Shown in pieces: positions 1 to 8,629 of a stretch of DNA of 64,000 nucleotides. The notes below the pieces were generated by a model. The model made no database searches. It was not told the origin of the DNA and was given only the letters and a program-made list of their open reading frames with translations. Each line of letters starts with the position of its first letter. Within the stretch, counting starts at the first letter, position 1. A program made the position numbers and the translations under genes. The DNA is from Nostoc sp. T09 (GTDB lineage: Bacteria > Cyanobacteriota > Cyanobacteriia > Cyanobacteriales > Nostocaceae), in assembly GCF_002154695.1 (NCBI RefSeq), contig NZ_MTAV01000108.1, forward strand, positions 72,599-136,598. Reading direction: 5' to 3'.

Positions 1-70
1 AAGTAGTACAAGTTTACAGGAAAGTGATATTCTTCTTTAGTACTTCCAGCCATTTTCTCTCCATTTCAAA

Positions 71-1624
71 GTGAATGTTGCTGAATTAGTCACTGTTTCA
101 ATTATTCTCCTACTCGTAGCCACTGTTGTAGCTTTACTGTCGCGCTGGCTACGAGTTTCTTATGTTGCGGGTTTAGTTTTAGCGGGTTTAGCAGTTACAG
201 AACTTTTACCACAGCGCATTGGTCTGAATGATTCCCTGATTTTAAATTTATTTCTGCCAATTTTGGTGTTTGAGGCAGCTATCAATACAGATATTAGCCG
301 CCTCCGTACCACGGTTAAACCAATTGCTTTATTAGCTGGGCCAGGAATTATCATTTCTTCTGGTGTCACAGCCGCAATCTTGAAATGGGGACTCGGACTA
401 AATTGGACAGCAGCACTACTGGCGGGAGTAATTTTGGCAATTACTGATACCGTTTCTGTAATTGCTGTATTTAAGGAGGTACATGTCCCTTCTCGTCTTT
501 CAACGATTGTTGAGGGAGAAAGCTTATTTAACGATGGAGTGGCGCTAGTTTTATTTAGTTTGATTTTAAAAGTTCATGCAGCTGGTTCACTCTCAATTCT
601 CGCCGGACTACAAGAATTATTTGTGGTAATTATTGGGGGAACTTTAGTAGGGTTAGCTGTAGGGTATTTGAGTACGGGCTTATTTGTACGTGCCGATGAA
701 GCACTTAGTAGTATTTTGCTCACAGTAGCTGTGGCTTTAGGCGCTTTTCAACTTGGACATTCTTTTAGCGTCTCTGGTGTAGTGGCTGTGGTTGTTGCTG
801 GGTTAATTGTCGGCGCAGTAGGACTATCAAGTAAAGTATCGGCTTCCACTCGATTAACATTACTTAGCTTTTGGGAATCTATTGCTTTTGGGGTGAATAG
901 CTTTATTTTTCTGCTGATTGGTATAGAAGTTGACTTGATAACTTTATGGCAAACCTTACCTGCCGTGGTGCTAGCGATCGCAGCTTATCAAATAGCACGC
1001 ATAGTCTCTGTCTATCCACTGTTAGCTATTGTACGTTGGTTCGACCGTCCAATTCCTTGGCGCTGGCAGCACGTTCTGTTTTTTGGCAATATTAAGGGTT
1101 CTCTTTCGATGGCGTTGGCGTTGAGTATCCCCACAACAATAACAGGACGAGAACAACTGATTGCTATAGTATTTGGGACGGTATTGCTGTCTGTAGTTGG
1201 GCAAGGAGTGAGTTTACCTTGGTTGGTGAAGCGGCTGCAATTGTCTCAAGTGTCAGCAACTCGTCAGCAGGTTGAAGAATTGCAAGCTCAATTAATTACG
1301 GCTAAGGCAGCACAGGATGAATTAGATACTTTGTTGAAAACAGGGGTGTTACCAAAAGCTGTTTATGAAGAGTTGCGTTCAACTTACCAAGTGCAAGTAG
1401 CAGGTGCAGAAAAGGCATTACGAGAATTATATAATCGCCGTGCGGATGAGTTAGAAATTAAAAGTGGTGAACCCAGTAAGCTTGATGCTATTCGCCGTCG
1501 ATTGCTATTAGCAGAGAAAGCAGCGCTAAATGAGGCAATACGTCAGCGAATTCTCTCAGAAGGAATTGTGTATGAACGGCTGAGAAAAATTGATGAGCAA
1601 TTGCTGAAATTAGAAGATGATTAA
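71..1624 (+). CDS. Na+/H+ antiporter, CPA1 (NhaP) type
   Basis: A 517-residue polytopic inner-membrane protein that should exchange Na+ (or K+) for H+ and so control pH and salt balance. About the first 385 residues are a run of hydrophobic segments typical of the CPA1 fold. The loop with EGESLFNDG near residue 150 matches the conserved ion-binding signature in which the Asp is essential. The last 120 residues are a charged, helix-rich cytoplasmic tail with many Glu, Ala, Arg and Leu, likely regulatory and coiled-coil forming. The ATG start is followed at once by a hydrophobic helix. The downstream gene is convergent. Family assignment is firm; the transported ion cannot be told from sequence. 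Confidence 0.9.
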   Translation: MNVAELVTVSIILLLVATVVALLSRWLRVSYVAGLVLAGLAVTELLPQRIGLNDSLILNLFLPILVFEAAINTDISRLRTTVKPIALLAGPGIIISSGVTAAILKWGLGLNWTAALLAGVILAITDTVSVIAVFKEVHVPSRLSTIVEGESLFNDGVALVLFSLILKVHAAGSLSILAGLQELFVVIIGGTLVGLAVGYLSTGLFVRADEALSSILLTVAVALGAFQLGHSFSVSGVVAVVVAGLIVGAVGLSSKVSASTRLTLLSFWESIAFGVNSFIFLLIGIEVDLITLWQTLPAVVLAIAAYQIARIVSVYPLLAIVRWFDRPIPWRWQHVLFFGNIKGSLSMALALSIPTTITGREQLIAIVFGTVLLSVVGQGVSLPWLVKRLQLSQVSATRQQVEELQAQLITAKAAQDELDTLLKTGVLPKAVYEELRSTYQVQVAGAEKALRELYNRRADELEIKSGEPSKLDAIRRRLLLAEKAALNEAIRQRILSEGIVYERLRKIDEQLLKLEDD

Positions 1625-1662
1625 TTATATTAATTCGTAATTCGGAATTCGGAATTTCTAAT

Positions 1663-2226
1663 TCATTTTAAAGATGTGCCTTGGGAGTTTTTTTGAGTTT
1701 TGATTACTTTGCCAGGGCTAACAAAAGAAACTCCTTGTTGGAATTCAGTAGCAATCATCACTGCTTCTACTATCGGCTCAGAAATGACTTTTTGAGATAC
1801 CCACTCTACAATAAAATTTGCTCCTAAACCTCCACTGGTATCTGTTCTATTAACAAAAAAATCTGTAGAAGCTAAGGCATTAAGTTGAATAGGACGTTCT
1901 AAATATTGCTTAATTAACTTACCATCTGAATCATAGTAGCGCACAGCAGTAACGATCAGAGGATTAGTTAAATCTGTATTCCGAATACTCAGGGTAGCTG
2001 CTAAATCTAAAATCTTCCGCTCATCATTATGATAAATATGAGAATAGATGGGTACATAAATAGTTTGACCCATTGCTATTTGAAAGTTTTTATCCAGAGT
2101 TACTACTTGTTGCGATAATTGTGCTTGGGTAGTTTGGGATTGTGCCTTTGGTGGATTCTTTAATGATGTGCAAGACACCAAAAAAATTAAAGCAATTACT
2201 AAATAAAAGCGTAAGTACAACTTCAT
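1663..2226 (-). CDS. DUF3124 family lipoprotein
   Basis: A 187-residue protein with an N-terminal hydrophobic segment ending in LVSC, a good lipobox, so it is probably a lipoprotein anchored at the membrane after signal peptidase II cleavage. The body (about residues 50-170) resembles the DUF3124 family, a small beta-rich domain of unknown function common in cyanobacteria and proteobacteria; the IYVPIYSHIYH stretch near residue 55 is characteristic. It starts 5 bases after the stop of the TrkA-type gene on the same strand, so the two are probably co-transcribed. No function can be assigned beyond a possible envelope role next to an ion-channel regulator. Confidence 0.75.
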   Translation of the reverse strand: MKLYLRFYLVIALIFLVSCTSLKNPPKAQSQTTQAQLSQQVVTLDKNFQIAMGQTIYVPIYSHIYHNDERKILDLAATLSIRNTDLTNPLIVTAVRYYDSDGKLIKQYLERPIQLNALASTDFFVNRTDTSGGLGANFIVEWVSQKVISEPIVEAVMIATEFQQGVSFVSPGKVIKTQKNSQGTSLK

Positions 2227-2231
2227 TAAAT

Positions 2232-2909
2232 TTATTTACAGCCTTCAATAAAATCAATCATTTGATGCAATGACCCTGGTTTAGTGACAATCAGTACAGT
2301 TGAACCTGGTTCTAGTACTGTACTTCCGTTAGGAATGGTTAAATCTTCGTGGGGATGGGGTTGATAGCCGATAATTAAAGAACCACTAGGAAACCGAGAA
2401 TCCTGAGCAATTTCGGCAATGCTACGACCAACAACATAGCAATTATTAGGAATTGAAAGTTTTAAAACCTCAATTTGTCCTTGCTCAAAATGCATCATTG
2501 ATTCGACTTGTGGATATTCGATCGCATTTACCATTGTTGAAACCGCTAGTTCAACAGTACCGATAATATGATTGGCTCCAGCTAATCGAAAAGGTTCAGC
2601 GAAATCGGAATGGCGCATCCGAGTCACAATGTGGGGAACACCATAATGTTTGGCGAGAGTTACCATCGCTAAGTTCAAAGCATCACTTCGCAGCATAGCT
2701 GCCAAAGCGTCAGCTTTACGAATTCCTGCTTCTAATAAAACGCCTGTACTAACAGCGCTACCTTCAAAAGCCATTGCTCCTACTTGTTCGCGTGCGTAGC
2801 GACAAGCATTAGGATCAATGTCAATCACAGCTACGGTATGTCCTAGTTCCACCAATTTCTGTGCCAAGCTTAGTCCCACCAAACCAGATCCACCAATTAG
2901 CACGTACAT
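2232..2909 (-). CDS. TrkA-type potassium channel regulatory protein (RCK N and C domains)
   Basis: A 225-residue cytosolic protein. Residues 1-120 form a Rossmann NAD(H)-binding domain with glycine motif IGGSGLVG at residues 5-12 and an acidic VIDID after strand 2, where the NAD ribose binds. Residues 140-222 look like a TrkA-C (RCK-C) ligand-binding domain. Such proteins gate K+ uptake systems (Trk/Ktr) or channels according to nucleotide or ion binding. No membrane subunit lies beside it, so the partner must be elsewhere in the genome. It is downstream of coaX by 47 bases and upstream of the DUF3124 lipoprotein by 5, suggesting a three-gene operon. Confidence 0.88.
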   Translation of the reverse strand: MYVLIGGSGLVGLSLAQKLVELGHTVAVIDIDPNACRYAREQVGAMAFEGSAVSTGVLLEAGIRKADALAAMLRSDALNLAMVTLAKHYGVPHIVTRMRHSDFAEPFRLAGANHIIGTVELAVSTMVNAIEYPQVESMMHFEQGQIEVLKLSIPNNCYVVGRSIAEIAQDSRFPSGSLIIGYQPHPHEDLTIPNGSTVLEPGSTVLIVTKPGSLHQMIDFIEGCK

Positions 2910-2956
2910 GGCTGCTTTTTGTTACTGTTCGACTCTTACTTTACCAAAGGCGGCTT

Positions 2957-3835
2957 TTATATAATGCTCACTACTTTTTCCATACCCCAAAAGCTTAGAT
3001 TAGGTTCTACAGTCAAATGTGATGCGATCGCAGGATACAAAGCTTGGAAATAGTTTAATAGTATTGTGCGATCGCCTCCTTTAATCGCAATCTTGCCCTC
3101 AGGAAATAATTGCCACCAAACCTCAATAAAATCTTTGATTCCAGCAAGTAGCGTATAAATCACGCCGCTTTGAATGGCTTCTGTTGTATTTAAAGCGAAG
3201 CGTGGCGGTAGAGATGAGATGAATTGCGTCTCTATTAAAGGTAATTGTCCGGTTTTTTGACCGAGAGTCGCAAATTGCAAGCCTAGTCCTGGTAAAATTG
3301 CACCCCCAACTAGATGCTGGTTAGCATCCGCAGCCGTAAAAGTCAGTGCAGTTCCCGCATCAATCACCAGCATCGGGAATCCCCAAGTCTTACCAGCACC
3401 CCATAACGCTAAGGCGCGGTCAATTCCTAATGTGGGATACAGTCCTTTGAGAGGTATTTTGTCTAAAGTAATTACTTTAACATTGGGATAAGTTTGCCAA
3501 AGTACTGTTTGACGGGGAACTACAGAAGCGATGGTGAGGGGGAGGGGGGATGGGGGGGACAAGGAGGAAGGGGGAGCATATTCTTTCTTGTCCTCCTTGT
3601 CCTTTTTATCTCCTTGTCTTTCCAATATTCCACTTCTGTAAATGGGGGGGAAAACCTCTGGTGGTAAATCATCCAGGGTTTGACATTGTGCTAACTGCTG
3701 TATGACTGACTCAGGTAAATAGTCACTGTCCCAGGTACAATCAAGCGTTGCGCCGAAAAATAATGCCCAATGTAGCCGGGAATTGCCAATCTCCAAAGCT
3801 AGCCAAATATTGTCTTTGTGCCTCTGTGGTTTCAC
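2957..3835 (-). CDS. coaX: Type III pantothenate kinase (CoaX)
   Basis: Catalyses ATP-dependent phosphorylation of pantothenate, the first step of coenzyme A synthesis. At 292 residues it is slightly longer than the usual 250-270. N-terminal [14 protein letters not shown] is the phosphate-binding strand-loop with the expected Asp replaced by Glu; [11 protein letters not shown] (about residue 158) is the second signature; [11 protein letters not shown] follows. The start is GTG at 3835 and no better start is seen. Residues about 70-100 (bases roughly 3530-3625) are a Lys/Asp- then Pro/Ser-rich stretch encoded by a simple repeat of the kind found between genes here; it lengthens a loop between beta strands and is probably tolerated. 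It is followed closely by the TrkA-type gene. Confidence 0.88.
   Translation of the reverse strand: MKPQRHKDNIWLALEIGNSRLHWALFFGATLDCTWDSDYLPESVIQQLAQCQTLDDLPPEVFPPIYRSGILERQGDKKDKEDKKEYAPPSSLSPPSPLPLTIASVVPRQTVLWQTYPNVKVITLDKIPLKGLYPTLGIDRALALWGAGKTWGFPMLVIDAGTALTFTAADANQHLVGGAILPGLGLQFATLGQKTGQLPLIETQFISSLPPRFALNTTEAIQSGVIYTLLAGIKDFIEVWWQLFPEGKIAIKGGDRTILLNYFQALYPAIASHLTVEPNLSFWGMEKVVSII
3530..3625 (-). repeat. Intergenic-type low-complexity repeat inserted in coaX
   Basis: A run of short purine- or pyrimidine-rich words (GGGGGGA, CAAGGAGG, CCTTGTCC) like the low-complexity stretch at 51771-51822. Here it is translated in frame to a Lys/Asp-rich then Ser/Pro-rich peptide inside coaX. Confidence 0.7.
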
Positions 3836-3945
3836 CGTTTTAACTTTCTTAAGCTATCTATAGGCTTTTTAATAAAAATTAACATTCAACACGTGTAACA
3901 ATAAAGTCAGAGGAAAATATACTCATTTTGTCAAGGAAGGGAGTT

Positions 3946-5670
3946 ATGGTAGCGCTCACCGAAAAAGTTGAAAAAAGGCTCACCATACAAACTGTGGAGA
4001 TTGCTCAAGATACTACAGCAATTCGCTCTTTGGATTGGGATCGCGATCGCTTTGATATTGAATTTGGTCTGCAAAACGGTACGACCTATAACTCATTTCT
4101 GATACGCGGTGAGCAGACTGCTTTAGTTGATACTTCCCACGAAAAGTTTCGCCAGCTGTATTTTGACACTCTTACAGGGCTAATCAATCCTACAGAAATT
4201 GATTATTTAATTGTCAGCCACACTGAGCCAGACCACAGCGGCTTAGTTAAAGAGCTAATACAAATGGCTCCAGAAATCACTGTTGTCGCCTCGAAAGTGG
4301 CGATTCAGTTTTTAGAGGATTTGGTACACCAGCCGTTTAAGCGCCGGATTGTGAAAAATGGCGATCGCTTAGATTTAGGTAACGGTCACGAATTTGAATT
4401 CGTCATCGCCCCAAATTTACACTGGCCTGATACTATCTTTAGTTTCGATCATAAAAACCAGATTCTCTATACCTGCGACGCTTTCGGGATGCACTATTGC
4501 ACCGAAAGTACTTTTGATGACGATTTAAAAGCTATTGAACCAGATTTTAAATATTACTATGAATGCTTAATGGGACCGAATGCGCGGTCAGTGCTGTCTG
4601 CCCTCAAGCGGATGGGAGAACTGCCAACTGTAAAAATGATTGCCACCGGTCACGGGCCGCTACTTTACCACAACGTTGAAGAACTGACCGGACGCTACCG
4701 CAATTGGAGCCAAACACAAACTAAAGCAGAAACAGCAGTAGGAATATTTTACGTTTCCGAATACGGCTATAGCGATCGCCTTGCCCAAGCAATTGCCAAC
4801 GGTATCAGCAAAACTGGAGTAGCTGTGGAATGGGTGGACTTGAGTTCGGGAGTTGATTTACAAGAACTGCGGGAATTAGTAGGTCGTTGTGCTGGACTTG
4901 TTGTTGGTGTGCCGCCAGTTTCTAGTTCTGCTAGTACTCAAGCGGCCCTTAGCACCGTTTTAGGATCTGCCAAAGAAAAGCAAGCCATCGGCATATTTGA
5001 AACTGGTGGCGGAGATGACGAACCGATAGATCCTTTAGTGAGTAAATTCCGCAACTTGGGTCTGACAACAGTTTTCCCACCAATTCGGATTAAACAAACC
5101 CCTACCGAAAACACCTACAAGCAGTGTGAAGAAGCGGGAACTGACTTAGGGCAATGGGTAACACGCGATCGCAGCATCAAAGCGATGAAATCTTTGGGTG
5201 CTGACTTGGATAAAGCACTAGGTAGACTTAGCGGCGGACTCTATATCATCACTGCCAAAAAAGGCGATGTTTCCAGTGCGATGTTAGCTTCTTGGGTGGC
5301 TCAAGCAAGCTTTAAACCTCTGGGATTCTCGATTGCAGTAGCCAAAGATCGGGCGATTGAATCACTGATGCAAGTAGGCGATCGCTTTGTCCTCAACGTC
5401 TTGGAAGAAGGTAACTATCAAACACTGATGAAGCACTTTTTGAAACGATTCGCCCCTGGTGCCGATCGCTTTGAAGGCGTGAAAACTCAGCCAGCCGAAA
5501 ACGGCGCACCTATCCTCACTGATGCTTTGGCCTACATCGAGTGCGAAGTCGTCAGTCGGATGGATTGTGGCGATCACTGGGCAGTCTACAGCACCGTCTA
5601 TGCCGGACGAGTTTCTAAACCAGATGCCTTGACTGCTGTGCATCACCGTAAAGTTGGTAATCACTATTAA
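3946..5670 (+). CDS. flv3: Flavodiiron protein, Flv3-type (canonical diiron ligands)
   Basis: A 574-residue soluble protein that reduces O2 to water with NAD(P)H or ferredoxin electrons, usually as a heterodimer with the Flv1 type. Domains: metallo-beta-lactamase-like diiron domain (about 1-260), flavodoxin-like FMN domain (about 265-410) and the C-terminal flavin reductase domain special to cyanobacteria (about 425-574). The ligand motif SHTEPDH and later HWPD, CDAFG and ATGHGP are intact. I chose ATG 3946, preceded by AAGGAAGGGAG, over an upstream TTG at 3928. The next gene encodes a ligand-poor partner and no membrane protein lies between them, which fits the Flv1/Flv3 class rather than flv4-sll0218-flv2. 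In Anabaena PCC 7120 an adjacent pair of this kind (flv3B/flv1B) is heterocyst-specific and protects nitrogenase; equivalence here is inference. Confidence 0.9.
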   Translation: MVALTEKVEKRLTIQTVEIAQDTTAIRSLDWDRDRFDIEFGLQNGTTYNSFLIRGEQTALVDTSHEKFRQLYFDTLTGLINPTEIDYLIVSHTEPDHSGLVKELIQMAPEITVVASKVAIQFLEDLVHQPFKRRIVKNGDRLDLGNGHEFEFVIAPNLHWPDTIFSFDHKNQILYTCDAFGMHYCTESTFDDDLKAIEPDFKYYYECLMGPNARSVLSALKRMGELPTVKMIATGHGPLLYHNVEELTGRYRNWSQTQTKAETAVGIFYVSEYGYSDRLAQAIANGISKTGVAVEWVDLSSGVDLQELRELVGRCAGLVVGVPPVSSSASTQAALSTVLGSAKEKQAIGIFETGGGDDEPIDPLVSKFRNLGLTTVFPPIRIKQTPTENTYKQCEEAGTDLGQWVTRDRSIKAMKSLGADLDKALGRLSGGLYIITAKKGDVSSAMLASWVAQASFKPLGFSIAVAKDRAIESLMQVGDRFVLNVLEEGNYQTLMKHFLKRFAPGADRFEGVKTQPAENGAPILTDALAYIECEVVSRMDCGDHWAVYSTVYAGRVSKPDALTAVHHRKVGNHY

Positions 5671-5712
5671 GGACTAGGGAACAGGGAACAGGGATTAGGC
5701 ATTAGGAAAACT

Positions 5713-5769
5713 CATGCCCAATGCCCAATGCCCCATGCCCAATGCCCAATGCCCAATGCCCAATTCCCC
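5713..5769. repeat. Tandem CCCAATG-type minisatellite
   Basis: About eight near-identical 7-base units (CCCAATG with C or T variants) lie directly before the second flavodiiron gene. They are in frame with it and open, so an automatic call can start at 5721 inside the array, but the protein family begins at the ATG after it. Nothing spacer-like is present, so it is not a CRISPR array. Confidence 0.85.
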
Positions 5770-5777
5770 AAATCGCT

Positions 5778-7490
5778 ATGTCAACAACCAAACCCCGCGA
5801 CGTTCAAATACTCCCCATAGCTACAGATACAACAGTACTGCGATCGCGCAGTTGGTCAAGGTTGAGGTTTGAAATTGAATACGCTTTAGCTAAGGGTACA
5901 ACTGCTAACTCTTATGTGATTCAAGGAGATAAAATCGCCCTGATTGATCCGCCAGGGGAAACTTTTACCCATATCTACTTGGATGCATTGCAGCAAAGAT
6001 TTGATATTAAAGCCATTGATTATGTAATTTTGGGTCATGTCAATCCCAACCGCGCCGCCACTTTAAAAGCTTTGTTGGAAGTAGCACCGCAAATTACCTT
6101 TGTATGTTCTAATCCCGGGGCGATCAATTTACGTGGGGCGCTAGAAAACCCAGATTTACCAATTATCGTCATGCGGGGGGAAGAAACCCTTGATTTAGGC
6201 AAGGGTCATGATTTGCAATTTATTCCCACTCCCAATCCCCGCTATGCCGATTTACTCTGCACTTATGACCCACAAACAGAAATTCTCTACTCAGATAAGT
6301 TTTTTGGGGCGCATATTTGTGGCGATCAGGTCTTTGATGAAGGCTGGGAAATAATTAACGAAGACCGACGTTATTATTTTGATTGCTTGATGGCTCCCCA
6401 TGCCCGGCAAGTAGAAACAGCTTTAGATAAACTTGCCGATTTGCCCGTGAGATTGTACGCCACTGGACACGGGCCTTTGGTGCGTTATGCTCTCATCGAC
6501 CTTACGAAAGCTTACCGGGAATGGAGTCAGCAGCAAACATCTGCCGACTTGACAGTAGCCTTGATTTATGCATCTGCCTATGGAAATACAGCAACCTTAG
6601 CCCAAGCGATCGCTCGTGGCATTACTAAAGCTGGTGTCGCTGTAGAATCAATCAACTGCGAATTTACAGATCCAGAAGACATCCGGGCGGCTGTGGAAAA
6701 ATCTGCTGGCTTTGTCATCGGTTCACCTACTCTTGGTGGTCATGCACCTACACCTGTACAAACAGCCTTGGGAATTGTGTTGTCCACTGCTACGAACAAT
6801 CAACTCGCAGGCGTATTTGGTTCCTTTGGCTGGAGTGGTGAAGCCGTTGATTTAATTGAAGGCAAACTCAAAGACGCTGGCTATCGTTTTGGTTTTGACA
6901 CCATCCGCGTCAAATTCAAACCCAACGATGTCACCTTACAACTGTGCGAAGAAGCCGGAACCGACTTTGCTCAAACACTAAAGAAAGCCAAAAAAGTGCG
7001 ATCGCAAAGTGTTCCGGCTACAACTGTAGAGCAAGCTGTCGGTCGGATTGTCGGTTCCCTATGCGTTGTTACAGCCAAGCAAGGCGAAATATCCAGTGCG
7101 ATGTTAGCCTCTTGGGTGGCGCAAGCTAGCTTTAGCCCTCCTGGTTTAACCATAGCCGTCGCCAAAGATCGTGCAGTGGAAACTTTGACGCACACAGGAA
7201 ATAAATTTGTCTTGAATATCCTCAAAGAAGGTAATCACTTAGGTTTGATGAAACACTTTCTCAAGCCCTTTGGCCCAGCCCAAGACCGATTTGCGGATGT
7301 CGCCACTCAAGAAGCCGAAAACGGTTCTCCCATTCTCAATGATGCTTTGGCATACTTGGAGTGTTCCGTCAAAAATCGCCTGGAATCTGGGGATCATTGG
7401 CTGGTTTATGCGACTGTTGAAAATGGCAAAGTGCTAAATCAAGATGGCGTCACAGCTGTGCATCATCGCAAGTCGGGAACTCATTATTAA
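5778..7490 (+). CDS. flv1: Flavodiiron protein, Flv1-type (non-canonical metal site)
   Basis: A 570-residue protein with the same three domains as its upstream neighbour: lactamase-like (about 1-255), flavodoxin (260-400), flavin reductase (420-570). The diiron motif is degraded: GHVNPNR stands where the partner has SHTEPDH, and RYADLL and DKFFG replace HWPD and CDAFG, so it probably cannot hold a normal diiron centre. This is the hallmark of Flv1/Flv2 subunits, which work with Flv3/Flv4. I place the start at ATG 5778, after the minisatellite, because the alignable region begins there; no strong ribosome site is visible, so coupling to the upstream gene is possible. The reductase domains of the two proteins share long near-identical stretches, showing a tandem duplication. 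Confidence 0.88.
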   Translation: MSTTKPRDVQILPIATDTTVLRSRSWSRLRFEIEYALAKGTTANSYVIQGDKIALIDPPGETFTHIYLDALQQRFDIKAIDYVILGHVNPNRAATLKALLEVAPQITFVCSNPGAINLRGALENPDLPIIVMRGEETLDLGKGHDLQFIPTPNPRYADLLCTYDPQTEILYSDKFFGAHICGDQVFDEGWEIINEDRRYYFDCLMAPHARQVETALDKLADLPVRLYATGHGPLVRYALIDLTKAYREWSQQQTSADLTVALIYASAYGNTATLAQAIARGITKAGVAVESINCEFTDPEDIRAAVEKSAGFVIGSPTLGGHAPTPVQTALGIVLSTATNNQLAGVFGSFGWSGEAVDLIEGKLKDAGYRFGFDTIRVKFKPNDVTLQLCEEAGTDFAQTLKKAKKVRSQSVPATTVEQAVGRIVGSLCVVTAKQGEISSAMLASWVAQASFSPPGLTIAVAKDRAVETLTHTGNKFVLNILKEGNHLGLMKHFLKPFGPAQDRFADVATQEAENGSPILNDALAYLECSVKNRLESGDHWLVYATVENGKVLNQDGVTAVHHRKSGTHY

Positions 7491-7685
7491 TGGAAGGGAA
7501 CAGGGAACAGGGAACGGAGTATCATATTAATTCCGTTATTGGGAGTCAGATTCTCCTGCTTCCATAAGCACCAGGTTTGTCTTGAGGATTATCTACCCTA
7601 GCGAAACAGCTTCTGGTAAGAATTGCCCACTTGAAGGATAATCGATTGGTTAGTGGTTCATGTCATTGATTTTGAGTGCTTGCAA

Positions 7686-7716
7686 GATTCCCGACTTCTT
7701 GAAGAAGTCGGGAATC
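7686..7716. repeat. Perfect palindrome, dispersed repeat family member
   Basis: Fifteen-base arms, GATTCCCGACTTCTT and its complement, with a single base between. The core matches the left ends of the elements at 31365 and 63941. Confidence 0.8.
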
Positions 7717-7785
7717 TGATCAATCTAGATAATCGAGTGGCTACTCCCAGAATTTAGGGAATGATCTACCAGGTTTTCAGATTAA

Positions 7786-7815
7786 AAAAGCTCAAGCATC
7801 GGTGCTTGAGCTTTT
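7786..7815 (-). terminator. Rho-independent terminator of the RRM gene
   Basis: Thirteen-base perfect arms around a four-base loop. On the minus strand the stem is followed by a T-run, so it should end the RNA-binding protein transcript, whose stop codon is about 75 bases upstream. Confidence 0.8.
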
Positions 7816-7888
7816 GCAAAATTTAATTAGTTGATGGGTCTGATGTAATTACAAACAGCCCCTAACCTTTTTTTATAAACCCTGTAAC

Positions 7889-8197
7889 TTAGTAGCGATT
7901 GCGGTTACCACCGCCGTAGCCACCACGGTTACCACCACCAAAGGAACCTCTATCTTCCTTGGGCTTGGCTTTATTGACTTTTAGGTCACGTCCCATCCAC
8001 TCAGCACCATCAAGAGCTTCAATGGCAGCTGTTTCTTCTGTGTCTGTACCCATTTCCACAAAAGCAAAGCCGCGTACACGGCCTGTTTCACGGTCGGTAG
8101 GTATTTGAACACGCTTTACAGAACCATATTCTGCAAAAACAGCAGTCAATGCCTCTTCTGTAACTTGGTAAGAAAGGTTACCTACATAAACTGACAT
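7889..8197 (-). CDS. Cyanobacterial glycine-rich RNA-binding protein (single RRM)
   Basis: A 102-residue cytosolic protein with one RNA recognition motif (residues 1-80) and a Gly/Arg/Asn-rich tail (82-102). RNP2 (VYVGNLSY, residue 3) and RNP1 (RGFAFVEM, residue 42) are intact with the aromatic residues that stack on RNA. This is the Rbp family of cyanobacteria, often cold-induced and thought to act on mRNA stability, localisation or translation. The open reading stretch lying divergent and upstream (from 8201) looks like its leader rather than a gene. A hairpin terminator follows at 7786-7815. Which Rbp paralogue it corresponds to cannot be told here. Confidence 0.93.
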   Translation of the reverse strand: MSVYVGNLSYQVTEEALTAVFAEYGSVKRVQIPTDRETGRVRGFAFVEMGTDTEETAAIEALDGAEWMGRDLKVNKAKPKEDRGSFGGGNRGGYGGGNRNRY

Positions 8198-8629
8198 ACA
8201 ATGTCTCCAAAATCATCAGAGTGTAGAGATTTAGATTTCGGAGAGAGTCTGCAAATACTAAAAGGAAAAAGCCCATCAATACTAACAAAAAACACTATCA
8301 CCGAATTAATTCTCATCTTTCATAATAATACCTCAACTCACTATAGAAGAGGAGAATTTAAAAAAGTTTTAATGAGATCGTCATAAATAAAGTGAAATCG
8401 CTATAATCGTAGATTGCCAAGAAGTAATAGGCAAGGGTCACTAGGGTTGGGTTTTGTGAAATATTCACTTGGCAATGAGATTTGTGAGTTCAACCCTCCC
8501 ATACAAGGGTTAATAGGCAATAAACAAGGGACAAAAGTCATAATTTTGAATCTTGAAATTTGAATTTTGAATTTGCTTGTCCCTGTATACCCCTCCCCTT
8601 GCAAATCTTCGCCTCACCTACCTCAAAGG
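8198..8629. other. Intergenic region, no gene supported
   Basis: It holds the leader of the RRM gene on one side and, near 8540-8575, a run of TTTGAATTTTGAA-type words common between genes here. Short open frames at 8201-8386 and 8401-8604 show no family signal and overlap these simple sequences. Confidence 0.6.

Larger units (their letters stand above)
7491..7888. other. Intergenic region with palindrome and terminator
   Basis: No gene seen. It holds a perfect 31-base palindrome at 7686-7716 (15-base arms around one base) and the hairpin terminator at 7786-7815. The palindrome core GACTTCTTG/AAGAAGTC recurs at 31365 and 63941, where the following sequence is also shared. Confidence 0.7.

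Noticed and set aside
5713..5769. Possible CRISPR array
   Set aside because: Units are 7 bases with no spacers; it is a minisatellite.
3946..7490. flv4-flv2 photosystem II operon
   Set aside because: The characteristic small membrane protein gene between flv4 and flv2 is missing, and the order fits adjacent flv3/flv1.
8201..8386. Open frame divergent from the RRM gene
   Set aside because: It overlaps the probable leader of the RNA-binding protein gene, has no family signal and no ribosome site; cold-regulated rbp genes often have long leaders.
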